Source of the DNA: Thamnidium elegans
Lineage: Eukaryota; Mucoromycota; Mucoromycetes; Mucorales; Mucoraceae
Assembly: GCA_025201345.1 (NCBI GenBank)
Contig: JAIXMG010000039.1
Location: 244,061 to 308,060 of the forward strand
Direction: 5' to 3'
DNA: 64,000 nt
Within the stretch, counting starts at the first letter, position 1; every line of letters begins with the position of its first letter. Below, in pieces: positions 1 to 10,627 of the stretch. The translations under genes were made by a program, and so were the position numbers. The notes under the pieces are model-generated. The model saw only the letters and a list, made by a program, of their open reading frames with translations. It did no database searches and had not been told where the DNA came from.

Positions 1-3000
1 TGCAATTACGACTCGATATAAAGTCTGGTAAACATACTACGGATGATAACCAGTTTAAAGAAAATATCATTGATTTATATAATGCAAATCCATCATGCAT
101 TACACGTATTTTAGACATGACAAAAAATGTAGGCTCAAATTTTATTTTATTTTTATGTGTGTAATCTTACGCTTTTTTTTTATTACTGTAGAAACTTCCT
201 TCAATTTTGGATACGCTTCCTATGTTTTTAGCATTAGATTTAGCTTGTACAGCTGCATATCAAAAATTAATTCATTTGGAACCTTGGCTTCGAGAAAGGA
301 TGAATGATACAATGGCAAGTCAATGCCTGGATTTTCTTGGTCAAAAGATTACAATGGAGACATCGGTACATGCTAATAATAAAGGATCTGCTTCTCTTTC
401 TTTAGAAGCTATGAGTGTATTTCTTAAAGTTTTATCTCAATGGTAAGTCATTTAGTAAGTATTTTTTATGCCCACTTACTTAAAAAAAAAACCTCTTTTT
501 TTTTTAGTCGATTGAACGCTCAAAATACGGAACGATTAAAGGAAGTGCAAAATCAATGTCTCCAAACGTATCCTAAACTTATGAATGTACGAACTCAAGC
601 GGCACCTGGATCTACAGGATCAGAAGTGTCATTTAAACCAGACGTAGAAGAAGAAGCCAACCTTTATTACGAGCGTATTTATAACGGTGAATTATCATTA
701 GACGACATGATTGAATTATTAAAACGACTTAGTACTTCTAACGATGCGCGTGAACAAGATGTATTTGCTTGTATGATTCATAATCTGTTTGATGAATACT
801 TGTTCTTTCCTAAATATCCAGAGAAGGAATTATTAATGACAAGTATATTGTTTGGATCATTAATTCAGCACCGACTTGTATCTTATGTTCCACTAGGAAT
901 TGCATTACGTTATGTTCTGGACGCTCTCCGTAATCCAATTGGAAGTAAAATGTTTAATTTTGGAGTACAGGCATTACTTCAGTTCAAGTCCAGATTAACT
1001 GAATGGCCGCAGTACTGTGCGCATTTATTGGAGCTTCCGGATTTGGCGAAAATACAGCCTGATTTGATTCGATGGATTCAAACGGAATTGCAAGTACAAT
1101 TTCCATTTACGTGTATTCATGTACCAGTTATACCCAATAACGATATAACTTATTGTGATCCGTCCGAAACTACAAAGGACAAGATCTTGTTTATTCTTAA
1201 TAATGTGGCACAAAATAATATCGAATCGAAAATGACGGAATTGCAACATGTGTTACAACCTTCTTGTTACAAGTGGTTTAGTCATTACTTGGTAGCTACT
1301 AGAATCTCTTCAGAACCAAATTTTCATGAATTGTATGCGTCTGTTTTAGATGCTATTCACTCCAATTTATTGAATACACATATTTTGGCAGAGACATTTG
1401 AGAATATTCGGATCCTTTTGAATTCCGATAAGACTGTCTCAAATTCTACTGAGCGTTCACTGTTGAAGAACTTAGGATCTTGGTTAGGTAGATTGACTTT
1501 AGCTAAAAACAAGCCCATTTTACATAAATATATTCCATTTAAAGTAAGTGAAAAAATAACATATATATATATATATATGGGAAAAATCTAAATGTGTATT
1601 TGTATATCTAGGATTTATTGTTAGAAGGTTATGATACACAACGGTTAATTGTTGTAATTCCATTTACTTGTAAAGTATTAGAACAATGCGCTCAAAGTAA
1701 AGTATTTCGACTTCCTAACCCTTGGTTACTTGCTATTCTTAAATTGATGGTCGAGTTGTACAAATTTGCCAATCTTAAACTCAATCTAAAATTTGAAATT
1801 GAAGTATTATGCAAAAGCTTATCTATTGGGCTTAAAGGTAGTACATATACAACAACAGCAAAAAATATGTATACACGTATACTGATGAAATTCATTTTTT
1901 CTCTTTTAGATATTAAACCTACGTCAGTTTTAAAGAACAGACAACCACAAGCAAAGGCCCCACAAAATACATTTGCTGCTGCGGGTACAGGTTACCCAGG
2001 TCGTACTTCTGTAGGTGGAAACCCATTGCGTCAAAACTCTGACACACATCTTTCAAAAACACAAGTCTCGGTACCTAATCTTGCACCTTATATTTCTTTC
2101 AATTCTCAAATTCCATTATATACCACACAGCCAGCGGCCAAGCGACTTGTATTACAAGCATTCACAGAATCAATTCGAGAAATTATTGGACCTGTTGTTG
2201 AACGATCTGTTGCTATTGCGGTTGTCTCTACACGAGACTTGGTCTCTAAAGATTTTGTTATGGAAATGGATGAAAATAAAATGAGGAAGGCAGCACATAT
2301 GATGGCACAAAACTTAGCAGTGAGCCTTGCCATGGTAACAAGTAAAGAGCCATTACGGCTTAGCATTGTTGCCAATTTGCGAACTATTTTCTTGGCACAT
2401 GGTTTAAACGATAGTTTAGCGGAACAAGCAATTATTTTAACAGTAGCCGATAATTTAGACTTGCTGTGTGCTGTTATTGAAAAGGCAGCCATGGAAAAGG
2501 TTACAGTGGAAATTGATGAAGTCCTTGCTGGCGCGTTTGCTAAACGAAAGAAGCATCGTGAGCAAAGACCTGGACAACTCTTTGTGGATATGGACGTGTA
2601 TCAAATGTCTGGATTTCAAAATATGTTACCACAGAGGTTAAGACCAAAGCCGAATGGATTATTACCAAGTCAATTAAGTGTATATGAAGACTTTATGCAT
2701 GTTCCGTGTCCTCCTACTACACTTTCTGTTGCTTCTACTTCTCCTGCTGAGTCAATGTCTGGCTATGGATATAATTCTCCTGCTGGGTTTGATAAACCAC
2801 CTATTGCTAGTGCGCATTTAATTCTGGAACGATTTGCTCAGTGTATATCCGAGCTTGAAAATTTAGTATCACAAACAACTGTTTCGAGCTTTCATGAGTT
2901 ACCACAACACAGCGATATTCGTACGTTAGTTCGACAAATTCCTATGCTTGCGTTATCTAGTTTTGATAAGTCAGAAGCGGCGCGTACTTTTGCACAGAAG

Positions 3001-4996
3001 GTGGTTCAATTATTGTATAAGAGCGATCGACAATTAATGATTGAAGTCTATGTTGTATTATTGGAACAGTTATGCGAAGTATCGCCTACATTAGGAATCT
3101 TGGTGACATCATGGCTTACACATGCAGATGATGAACGTAAATACAACGTACCTGTCACAGTAGCATTGATCAAGGCAGGGTTAATTGATTTACCTGAACA
3201 AGATCGAGAGCTTTCCATTTTGATTGAAACTGGACGTGCTAGCGCTATTGAGTTTACAGCGCGGTTAATTCGTGCTTGCTTATTTACGGAATCACCTTTG
3301 GCTACACGTAGAGAGTTTATGTCCTCATTAGATTCCTTACATAAGTTGAGACAAGTACCTGATTCGGTAATGGGGTTGATGGATGAACTTTCAAAGAGAC
3401 AACCGGAGCAAGAAGGTGTACGTGATCAATTACAATTCTTTTTTGGAGAGTGGGTAAGGCTTTGTCAGCATCCTGCTACTACTGAAAAGTCTATGCTTGC
3501 TTTTGCTACTCAGCTGGAGCAGCAAGCTACATATAAAACAGATACATCCTTCTTTTATCGCGTATGTATTGAAGTCTCGGTTGATCATGCTATCAAATTT
3601 AAACTGGTACCTGGGCAATCGCCTTCAATTGCGTATCAGCCTATCGATGCGTTTTCTAAACTTTTAGTGATGTTGATGCAAGTACCAGATACGGATCAAG
3701 TTGTGTTATTTAACAAGGTTTTATCAGTGATTGTATTAGTTATGGCTCATCATCATGAATTAGATGGTCCTCGGTTTGATCAACGACCCTTTTTACGCTT
3801 GTTTTCTAGTATTTTAGCAGATCTTCATTTATCTGAGCGTAACCTTCGATATACTAGTCTGTTAATTACACTTGGAAATACCTTTTATACATTACAACCT
3901 ATTCACTTTACTGGATTTACGTTTTCTTGGTTACAATTAATATCGCATCGATTCTTTATGCCTCAATTATTACTACCTGAAGATGAAGAGGTAAAAAAAA
4001 AGAAGAAAAAAAGGATTTATTTATTTAACAAAAAAATACTAACACTACTATGTAAAAAAAAAAAGGGCTGGCCTGTTTTCCAAAGACTATTAATTTGTTT
4101 CTTTCGGTTTTTGGCACCTTACTTACGCCAAGAAGAATTTGGTGATACGGTACGATTGTTGTATCGCGGTACATTGCGTGTATTGCTGATTCTACTCCAT
4201 GATTTTCCAGAATTTATCTGTGATTATCACAACGACTTGTGTGATGTTATTCCTTCTACATGTATTCAATTGCGAAATTTAGTGCTGAGTGCTTTTCCTC
4301 GCAGCTTAAGATTACCAGACCCTTTCACATCCAACTTAAAGATCGATTTATTACCCGAGATACACTTTTCTCCTCGGGTCTTGTCTGATTCCAGCGCTAC
4401 TTTGAAAGACGTCAAAAAGGACTTGGATTTGTATTTACAGGATCGTAAGACGTCTGTTTTTTTGAAAGAGCTTTTGAAAAAGTTAAAAGACAAAGATGAA
4501 GAGTATAATATACCTTTATTAAATGCTGTGGTGTTCTATGTAGGCGTTGATACCATTATTAAAGGAACTCCTGTGCATCAAGGGCCTCCAATGGAAATAT
4601 ACCAATACTTGTTAACCGAGCTAGATTCCAAAGGTAACATTATATATATATATGCATAGTGTTTCTACACGTAAAAGTTACTAAACAAAATTGATTTTAG
4701 GTCGATACTTGTTCTTGAATGCAATTGCTAATCAATTACGTTTTCCCAACAGTCATACGCATTATTTTAGTTGTGTATTACTGTACTTGTTTATTGAAAG
4801 TGATGGAGAGATTTATAAGGAGCAAATCACACGCGTATTATTAGAGAGGCTCATTGTGAATAGACCACATCCTTGGGGATTATTGATCACTTTCATTGAA
4901 CTTGTTAAAAACTCTCGCTATAACTTTTGGAGCCATTCATTTACTCGTTGTGCTACAGATATCGAGCGATTATTTGAAAGTGTATCAAGGTAAATG

Positions 4997-5030
<34 letters not shown>

Positions 5031-5073
5031 CACATACTAAAGTTGTATTCGTAGATCCATTGACCAAATCTAA
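1..5073 (+). CDS. NOT1: CCR4-NOT complex scaffold subunit NOT1 (5' end outside window)
   Basis: Scaffold of the CCR4-NOT deadenylase complex, which shortens mRNA poly(A) tails and represses translation. Seven exons are readable: 1-128, 192-442, 508-1543, 1612-3990, 4066-4633, 4701-4989 and 5055-5073, giving about 1,555 residues to the stop. The MIF4G domain that binds CAF1 spans the third and fourth exons ([10 protein letters not shown]... then [20 protein letters not shown]). The CNOT9-binding DUF3819 region follows around 2110-2500. The C-terminal NOT module covers about 3650-5073 and includes the hallmark [14 protein letters not shown] and NSHTHYFSC. The intron at 3991-4065 is 75 nt, a multiple of three and open in frame, but it interrupts an otherwise conserved LPEDEE/GWPVFQ junction and carries a TACTAAC branch site, so I call it an intron. 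The protein begins upstream of the window. Identification is secure; the individual splice sites are inferred. Confidence 0.95.
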
Positions 5074-5534
5074 GTATTACACCCTACTTCTTTACCTTTC
5101 TTAACGTACATACACTTACATATTATACACACATACACATCCTATTACAATGTAAATAAAATAAAACTTTAACGGACTTAAAAGCAATGTTTAATCCAAT
5201 TATCATATTTTTAACTGGTAATCATTTTTACTTGGACATTAATCCAATGCACAAAACTATCACTGATAAACATAGAGACCATTGTCCAATCGATTTTTCT
5301 ACTTCCTACTGCTCACCAACAGAAAAAGAATTGTTATTATTTACTCGTTTCACATATCTGCTTTTTTCTTATATACAATCTTAACAACTGAACATAACAC
5401 TGTCTTAACAATTATGTTTTTTTATGTTTATTTGTAAAACGATACTCTTAAAGAGGGATGTCCCGTGATAATTAGAATAGAGTGAAATAGTAGAGAAAAT
5501 AGCGAAGAAAAAAAAATATCGGGTAAAGGTATCT
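5074..5534. other. Intergenic, NOT1 downstream region
   Basis: AT-rich sequence between NOT1 and the mobile-element block. It holds the probable NOT1 3' UTR (AATAAA-like signal near 5155). A 65-codon open frame at 5187-5384 has no recognisable features. Nothing else is seen. Confidence 0.5.
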
Positions 5535-5556
5535 TACAGTGCATCTATTTTAAAAT
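5535..5556 (+). repeat. Left terminal repeat of the Fanzor-bearing block
   Basis: Degenerate copy of the element terminus, matching the perfect repeats at 8646 and 9800 in 18 of 22 positions including GTGCATCTA. It starts with TA. It lies about 290 bp past the Fanzor stop codon, where the guide-proximal end of a TnpB/Fanzor element is expected. Confidence 0.55.
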
Positions 5557-5844
5557 CGAATTTGTTTTATACAACGGTCATTTTTTGCGGGTTATATACT
5601 CTTACCTTTTTTTGGACAAAGTAAATAAATTTTTGGTCATTTGGGACAAGGTTACAAAATTGGGACACAGAAGGGAATATGGGACAGCAATAGGAAAACA
5701 GAATGCAGATTCAAATAGGGCATATTGAGTGTTAGTATATATCAAGTTTCTATTAGTCATGTATTTATATACTCTCTTACCTGTAGCAATCTTTAAGTTT
5801 TTTGTCCGAAGACGCGAAACAACCACGTTCTATGTGGCGCGTTG
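5557..5844 (-). ncRNA. Candidate Fanzor guide-RNA (omega/fRNA) region
   Basis: Stretch between the Fanzor stop codon and the element end. In TnpB and Fanzor systems the guide RNA scaffold comes from the sequence just downstream of, or overlapping, the 3' end of the nuclease ORF and runs into the element terminus. Two structures are visible. One is a hairpin CCACGT-TCT-ATGTGG (5823-5837). The other is three copies of TGGGACA at 5642, 5661 and 5680 with a 19-bp period. No transcript evidence exists here and no fold was computed; the placement is by analogy. Confidence 0.3.
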
Positions 5845-8607
5845 TCAATTTTGACGTGTAAAAATTGTTGGTCGGTCCATACCAGCCCAGATCTGGCGTG
5901 CGATAAACATCATATTTTTTGCAGCGAGGATATCTCTATTCCAAAATATATTACAATCGTTGCAGATCAATATATCAAAGAAAGATTTGTCGTCAACTTT
6001 ATGAGTTCTAAGCTTCATTTCTTTGCAATTTGGACAGACCTATTTTATAGAAGGATAATGAATTGACTTAATAAGCGCTTACTTGTATTGTAATGACTTA
6101 CAGAAGAGGTCCGGAACTCATTTATATCAAGCAATAACACCTCCCCGAGGTTTTGTCTTCTTTTTAAATTCTTATAGATGACATCAGAAACGCCAACTCG
6201 TCGTCCTTTGTACTTCACATGGCTACTCCCTTTTAAACCATCACCGAAAATCACCAAAGGCATCTTTGTTCTATCCCCTTCAACGAAATGACTTTTGTGG
6301 TTAGTCCGTCTAAAATATAAATGGATGTTAGTAAGATGATCATATACTTGGAAAATATACTATTACTTTATTTCTATTGGTAGATTGCGAGAATCGAGAG
6401 TTCGTTGGTTGACCATTTTTTTTTCGTTTCCGTCTATTTGATTTTGTTTTCTTTCTTCGATTGGGGTTATATTTTTTCCCACCATTAATCAGAATATTGC
6501 AAGCTTCTTCGAGGGCACATTGCCTTCCATAATAATTGTTCCATTTAATTGAAGCTGTTCTGAAGTCATAAAAATTAAAAAAAAAAAAAAACGCCTCAAA
6601 TGAGTCAGTACATATGTTAGGTGGTTGATGTAAGAATCAACAGAAGAAGTTTTAGTCGTCGGGATTTGAGTCTCTAGATCCTTTATGCCTTGTTCGATTT
6701 TGAAGGTATCTTGTTTTCTTGCTCGATTTACAGATCCAGAAGAGCAATAGTATTCATTTACTGTCAGAGACCTGACCTGTTCATTTCCATAATATGCCAC
6801 ATATGCATTCTTACGGCCAGGGTCTAGAAAACAAGGACGGAAAAAGTTTTCAATTTCGTTTGCGTTGAAACCTGCGATTTCAAGATTGACTTTATCTTCT
6901 TCAAGAGTTTCTGGGACACTCCTTGCAAAAGAAATTTTACAGGTATATCCATCAGTGTATATAATATTCAAGAACATCCGTCTTTTCTGTCTCGGTAATT
7001 CTTGTAATTCTGTCAAGCTATTGTAATAAATATTAATAATGATCTTAATTGGGAGAGGGGTGGTTAAAAAAAACTTACTTTCTGATTTTCAGCTTGGTAA
7101 AATCGAAAGAATTGAAAAAACAACGTGTAGCGAGTGCGAAATTTGTTTCGTTTTTTTCTTTTTGAAGCCGTGTATCAGGGAAAAGAGTTGACAAATTTTG
7201 ACCATCAATCTTTATGAACCGCCATTTAAGACTAGGATTTGGAAAAAGAGAAAACAAGCGAGGCTTCTGGGGTTGTCGCATTTGTGTCTGAGGACGGATT
7301 AACTCAACCGTTTGAGCCGGTGGTTGCTCTGTTGTTTGTTCTAGTAGCTCTTCTGACTGTTCTGGCTGTGCATTTTCCTGAAGTTGTATATTGACCTGCT
7401 CATAGAATTCGATAATATAAGTCATTATCGATAGAACAATGAACGGGTTTTTGGTCACTTCTTCTCTTGAAAGTGGGAGCCGAGGTGCTCTGTTTCTAAC
7501 TGGCTGAATGATATTGTTTAAAAATGCCTGTAGATTTGGTGCACTATTAAGACCATCTTGTGTAATAAAACCTTCTGGCATATCTGACCTTGTGTCGTTC
7601 TTTAAGACTTCATCTAAGACATAATCATATACAACCTTTTTTACAAGTGGCATTTTAATATTCTTATAAATAAAGTTCATGAGTATAATAGTTATGTAAA
7701 CTAGTATTTTTGTTAATACTTACAGTATACTTCTGCTTTATTCTGTATATAAAATAGTTTCCAATATACGTTTCATAATTTTCCACGTAGTTGTTATAGG
7801 CAGTAGCTACAGTATCACAAGCAGACGAAACAATTTGGCCATACCCTACTAGACCTTCTTTTTCAACTAAAAGATTGACATTTTCTAACGCTTGTAAATG
7901 GTTATAGGCTTCTTGAATGCCAGGAAGTCTTGGTTAAAAGTTTTGTAGTTCTTCAATGGTGATTTTCTCATAAATTAATCTACAAACTCTGCACCAGAAG
8001 TTTTTTTTCAAATATATCATTTGAGAGATACTCTACATTGTTGTTTGCATTATTTAAAATATAATAATTAACTAAAATCTGTGCTTTATAAACAACCTCT
8101 CGTAAAAAATGAAGACTGCATAATTATTCTCTCTTGATATTCTAATAGTTTGTTCGGATTCCCTTCATCTTGCCTGATGAATGATTTAAGCGTTATAGAA
8201 ACGGTATACAATTGATAATAAGTAGGGAAAGCCATTACTAATCTTTCTTTGATAGTATATTCATGGTTGGGACATAAACGAGAAGCAGAAGTAGTATGAC
8301 CAGGTTGGCCACAGGACTTGCAAACAGGTCCAGAAAATGAAGAATCCTGTTCTATTCTTCTTCTTTTTCTTGCATCCGCCTTGGCTTTTTTCTCCTCTGG
8401 TGTGTCTTTTTTTCTTTTACCTGAGTCAATATAGCAGTTAGATAACGTTATCAATATGATCAATAAAATTCACAGAAACTGTTATAGTTCAATGTTACCT
8501 CTTCTTCTATTGCTAGATTGCCTTTCCTCTTCAACACGTACCTGAAACTTCTGTTGCTTTTTATTTCGAATTAGTTCTTCTGTTTCAGGATAGATAATAG
8601 GACGCAT
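5845..8607 (-). pseudogene. Fanzor (eukaryotic TnpB homologue) RNA-guided nuclease gene, disrupted
   Basis: Member of the Fanzor family: RuvC-type nucleases related to TnpB that cut DNA under RNA guidance and travel in transposons. Six exons fit: 8499-8607, 7724-8420, 7079-7662, 6367-7017, 6102-6309 and 5845-6039, about 810 residues. Order of parts: a basic lysine/arginine-rich N-terminus; a CCHC-like knuckle (CKSCGQPGH, LCPNH); a helical recognition region; RuvC-I LDPGRK with the Asp near 6823; a basic stretch NPNRRKKTK; FGDG near 6240; LLLDINEFRTS with the Glu near 6118; a zinc ribbon CPNC...CNDC; and RuvC-III NRDILAAKNM near 5935. The frame is broken by homopolymer shifts at 8104-8109, 8001-8008, 6577-6591 and 6416-6424, and by an in-frame TAA at 7934-7936. 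The start at 8607 is the first ATG in frame. Family assignment is firm; type 1 is favoured from the shifted RuvC-II glutamate. Confidence 0.88.
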
Positions 8608-8645
8608 TAAGATATTTAGGTAAAAAAAAAAGAAAGAGAAAAACA

Positions 8646-9800
8646 TAACGTGCATCTACTTTATAATAAACTTTTTGGAATTACAATTCCGACTCCTAAT
8701 ATGGATATTGGCGTTTAAAACTGCCTTTTTTTATTTTTATTTTTTTATGTGAATTATTGATTTTCGCGGAGCTTTCTGTGTGATTTTTGAAGCTTTGAGA
8801 AGTCTTTTACGAGAGAAAATGCCTCAGCAACATCTTTTTCGTTACTGTAAGCTTCAATGTACCGGAAGCTTTTGTTGAAGTAACGACGGATTTGCAAAGG
8901 GATCTCTCCAGGTTGGTTCACGCTATCAAGAAAACTATTGATGTTGTTATCGAGAGAGCGGAAATTGTAGTTACAATTCCGTCTCGCTATTTTTTTGCTG
9001 GCTCCCCAGAAACGTTCAATGGGGTTACATTCACAATGATGCCGAGGGTAAAGTTCGAAAATGTGACCTGCTTCTTCAATAGCTTCAGCCAAGATTGATT
9101 TTTGCTCTATGAAATCAGGCTGACTACCAAGCAAATGAACCGCACAACATTCATGGTTGGCAGCTTCTACATTGTTGCAATATCTGTTTTGACCACCGAA
9201 CAAATTTCTTTGTGTTAATATTTCTTTAATACCTATGAAATATGTTTTTATCTCGTTACTCTATTTTTTAAATAAATCAAACGAGTTAAACGAAAATTTC
9301 TATATATATATAATTTGAAATCTAAGAATGGATAATTATAAACTTACGGGATGAACGTTTTTCATAATTGCATCAAATTTCACAACTTTATCAGCCCTGG
9401 AAATTTTGCTAAATCTAAGCTTTTGTAGCTCGGGGTAGTTGAAATTTCTTTCAACGTAAAAACTTTGACGTTTCTCTACACTTAAATGTTTATGTTGCAT
9501 AGATAAATTTATTACTGTATATTTAAACGCAGGTATGTGATATTATTGGGCCGTAATACTAATTTGGGGAGGTCATTTGTAGACTTCTCTGCCTAAAGAG
9601 CCAAACTTCAAATCGATATTTTTCACGAAAAAAACCGCAAAGACAAAAAAACACTTCGGCATATCTCTTTGCAATCTTATTTATAATGTTAAACTGCAAT
9701 TAATTTATGTTAAAAGTGTTTTGCCGTCGAGTATTATAGAAAATAAAAAAATACGAAAAATCGGAGTTAATAGAGTTTATTATAAAGTAGATGCACGTTA
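8646..9800 (-). mobile_element. DDE transposon with perfect 27-bp terminal inverted repeats
   Basis: Left end 8646-8672 and right end 9774-9800 are exact reverse complements over 27 bp, starting TAACGTGCATCTACTTTATA. The outermost TA on each side fits a TA target duplication (the adjoining ACA on both sides, 8643-8645 and 9801-9803, could instead be a 3-bp duplication). The 1,155-bp unit holds only the C-terminal part of a transposase, so it looks like an internally deleted, non-autonomous copy. Confidence 0.8.
8754..9500 (-). pseudogene. Truncated DDE transposase (IS630/Tc1-like superfamily)
   Basis: The main exon (8754 to about 9210) encodes the C-terminal half of a transposase common in early-diverging fungi. 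It contains GSQPDFIEQKS, then HCECNPIERFWGASKK carrying the last catalytic acidic residue (Glu of the NPIE motif), and ends YIEAYSNEKD...KSHRK. A short upstream exon, about 9350-9500 and beginning MQHKHLSVEKRQ, can be joined through a GTAAGT donor near 9349. The two N-terminal catalytic aspartates of the DDE triad are not present anywhere in the unit, so this copy should be inactive. It sits directly upstream of the Fanzor gene on the same strand and inside the 27-bp inverted repeats. Confidence 0.7.
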
Positions 9801-9949
9801 ACAGCTACACCGAAAAAAAATGATGACGACATAAACTTATTAAAATGGGGAGGTTCAAATTTGAAGCGAAAATTTAACTAAATATAACCCCCTGGTGCTT
9901 TTTTTGCGAGTTTTTTTTTCTCTCTACCACTTTTTTATTTCTAGTAATA

Positions 9950-10463
9950 ATGAGCGCCATTTTCCGTCGTGCCTACACCACCAAGACCCTCATCCCTCCT
10001 AATGTAGCTGCCGCTACTAAGCTCTCTGGTTCTGCTAAGGATGCTCAAATTTCTCAATTGGTCAGCTTCTACAAGGTAAAATATTTACGCACAAAATAGC
10101 TACTAATAAAAAAAAAGCATGTCAACTAATAATCTCGATTTAAATTATAGAAATTACCCAAGGGTACCGTTGAGGCTGCCAAGCCTGTTGGTCCTTTCGC
10201 TCGTTATAAGGCCGCTTATATTGACGGTGAGAACGCTTCCGTTACTCCTTTGATTCACCTTATCTTTGGTGTCTTCGCCATTGGTTATACTATCGATTAC
10301 CAATTCCACTTGAGTAAGTATACATTAAAATAGTAGAAAGAGTTAAAGAGAGAGAGAGAGAGGGGGGGGGGAAGGAGAGTAAAGAGAATGCTTATGTGTA
10401 GGGTTCGGATAATTTACTTATTTTTATTTAACAGAGCACCACAAGAACGTCGAACATCATTAA
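9950..10463 (+). CDS. ATP17: Mitochondrial F1Fo-ATP synthase subunit f
   Basis: Small subunit of the membrane Fo sector of mitochondrial ATP synthase. Three exons (9950-10075, 10151-10313, 10435-10463) encode 105 residues, the usual size. The N-terminus (IFRRAYTTK) looks like a mitochondrial presequence. FYKKLPKG and RYKAAYIDGENAS are the family signature. One hydrophobic segment (PLIHLIFGVFAIGYTI) follows, then the typical end HLKHHKN. The start is the first ATG after a pyrimidine-rich leader, 149 bp past the right end of the Fanzor-transposase block, so the transposon lies close to this promoter. Confidence 0.9.
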
Positions 10464-10627
10464 ATTAGAGGACATAGTTAAAGCAAGACTGAAAAAAAAT
10501 ATTAAATAAACGAGTCCAATCTTATCTAGCCCCCCAAGAGAAATAAAATAACAATAAAAAACTCTTTTTTGTATCAATTTTATATGTATGTATATGTGTA
10601 TACTTGTTTTTTATTATTATTAGATTT

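Larger units (their letters stand above)
5535..9800 (-). mobile_element. Fanzor-bearing DNA transposon block with nested transposase element
   Basis: Block bounded on the left by a degenerate terminus (5535-5556: TA then CAGTGCATCTATTTTAAAAT) and on the right by a terminus that, reverse-complemented, reads TAACGTGCATCTACTTTATA (9800 back to 9774). The two match at 18 of 22 positions in inverted orientation and both start with TA, as expected for IS630/Tc1/mariner-type insertion at TA. Inside, on the minus strand, lie a DDE transposase fragment and a Fanzor gene. A perfect copy of the right terminus, in left-end orientation, also sits at 8646-8672, so the transposase unit (8646-9800) can be read as nested in, or sharing its right end with, a larger Fanzor-carrying element. 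That the outer pair forms one element is inference from end similarity and orientation. Confidence 0.6.

Noticed and set aside
2106..2492. 128-codon open frame on the minus strand inside NOT1
   Set aside because: Opposite the DUF3819-coding exon; composition is a shadow of the sense frame and has no motif.
5842..6066. Plus-strand 74-codon frame
   Set aside because: Lies opposite the zinc-ribbon exon of Fanzor, which explains its openness.
6045..6263. Separate 72-residue gene
   Set aside because: It is one exon of the Fanzor gene, carrying FGDG and the displaced glutamate.
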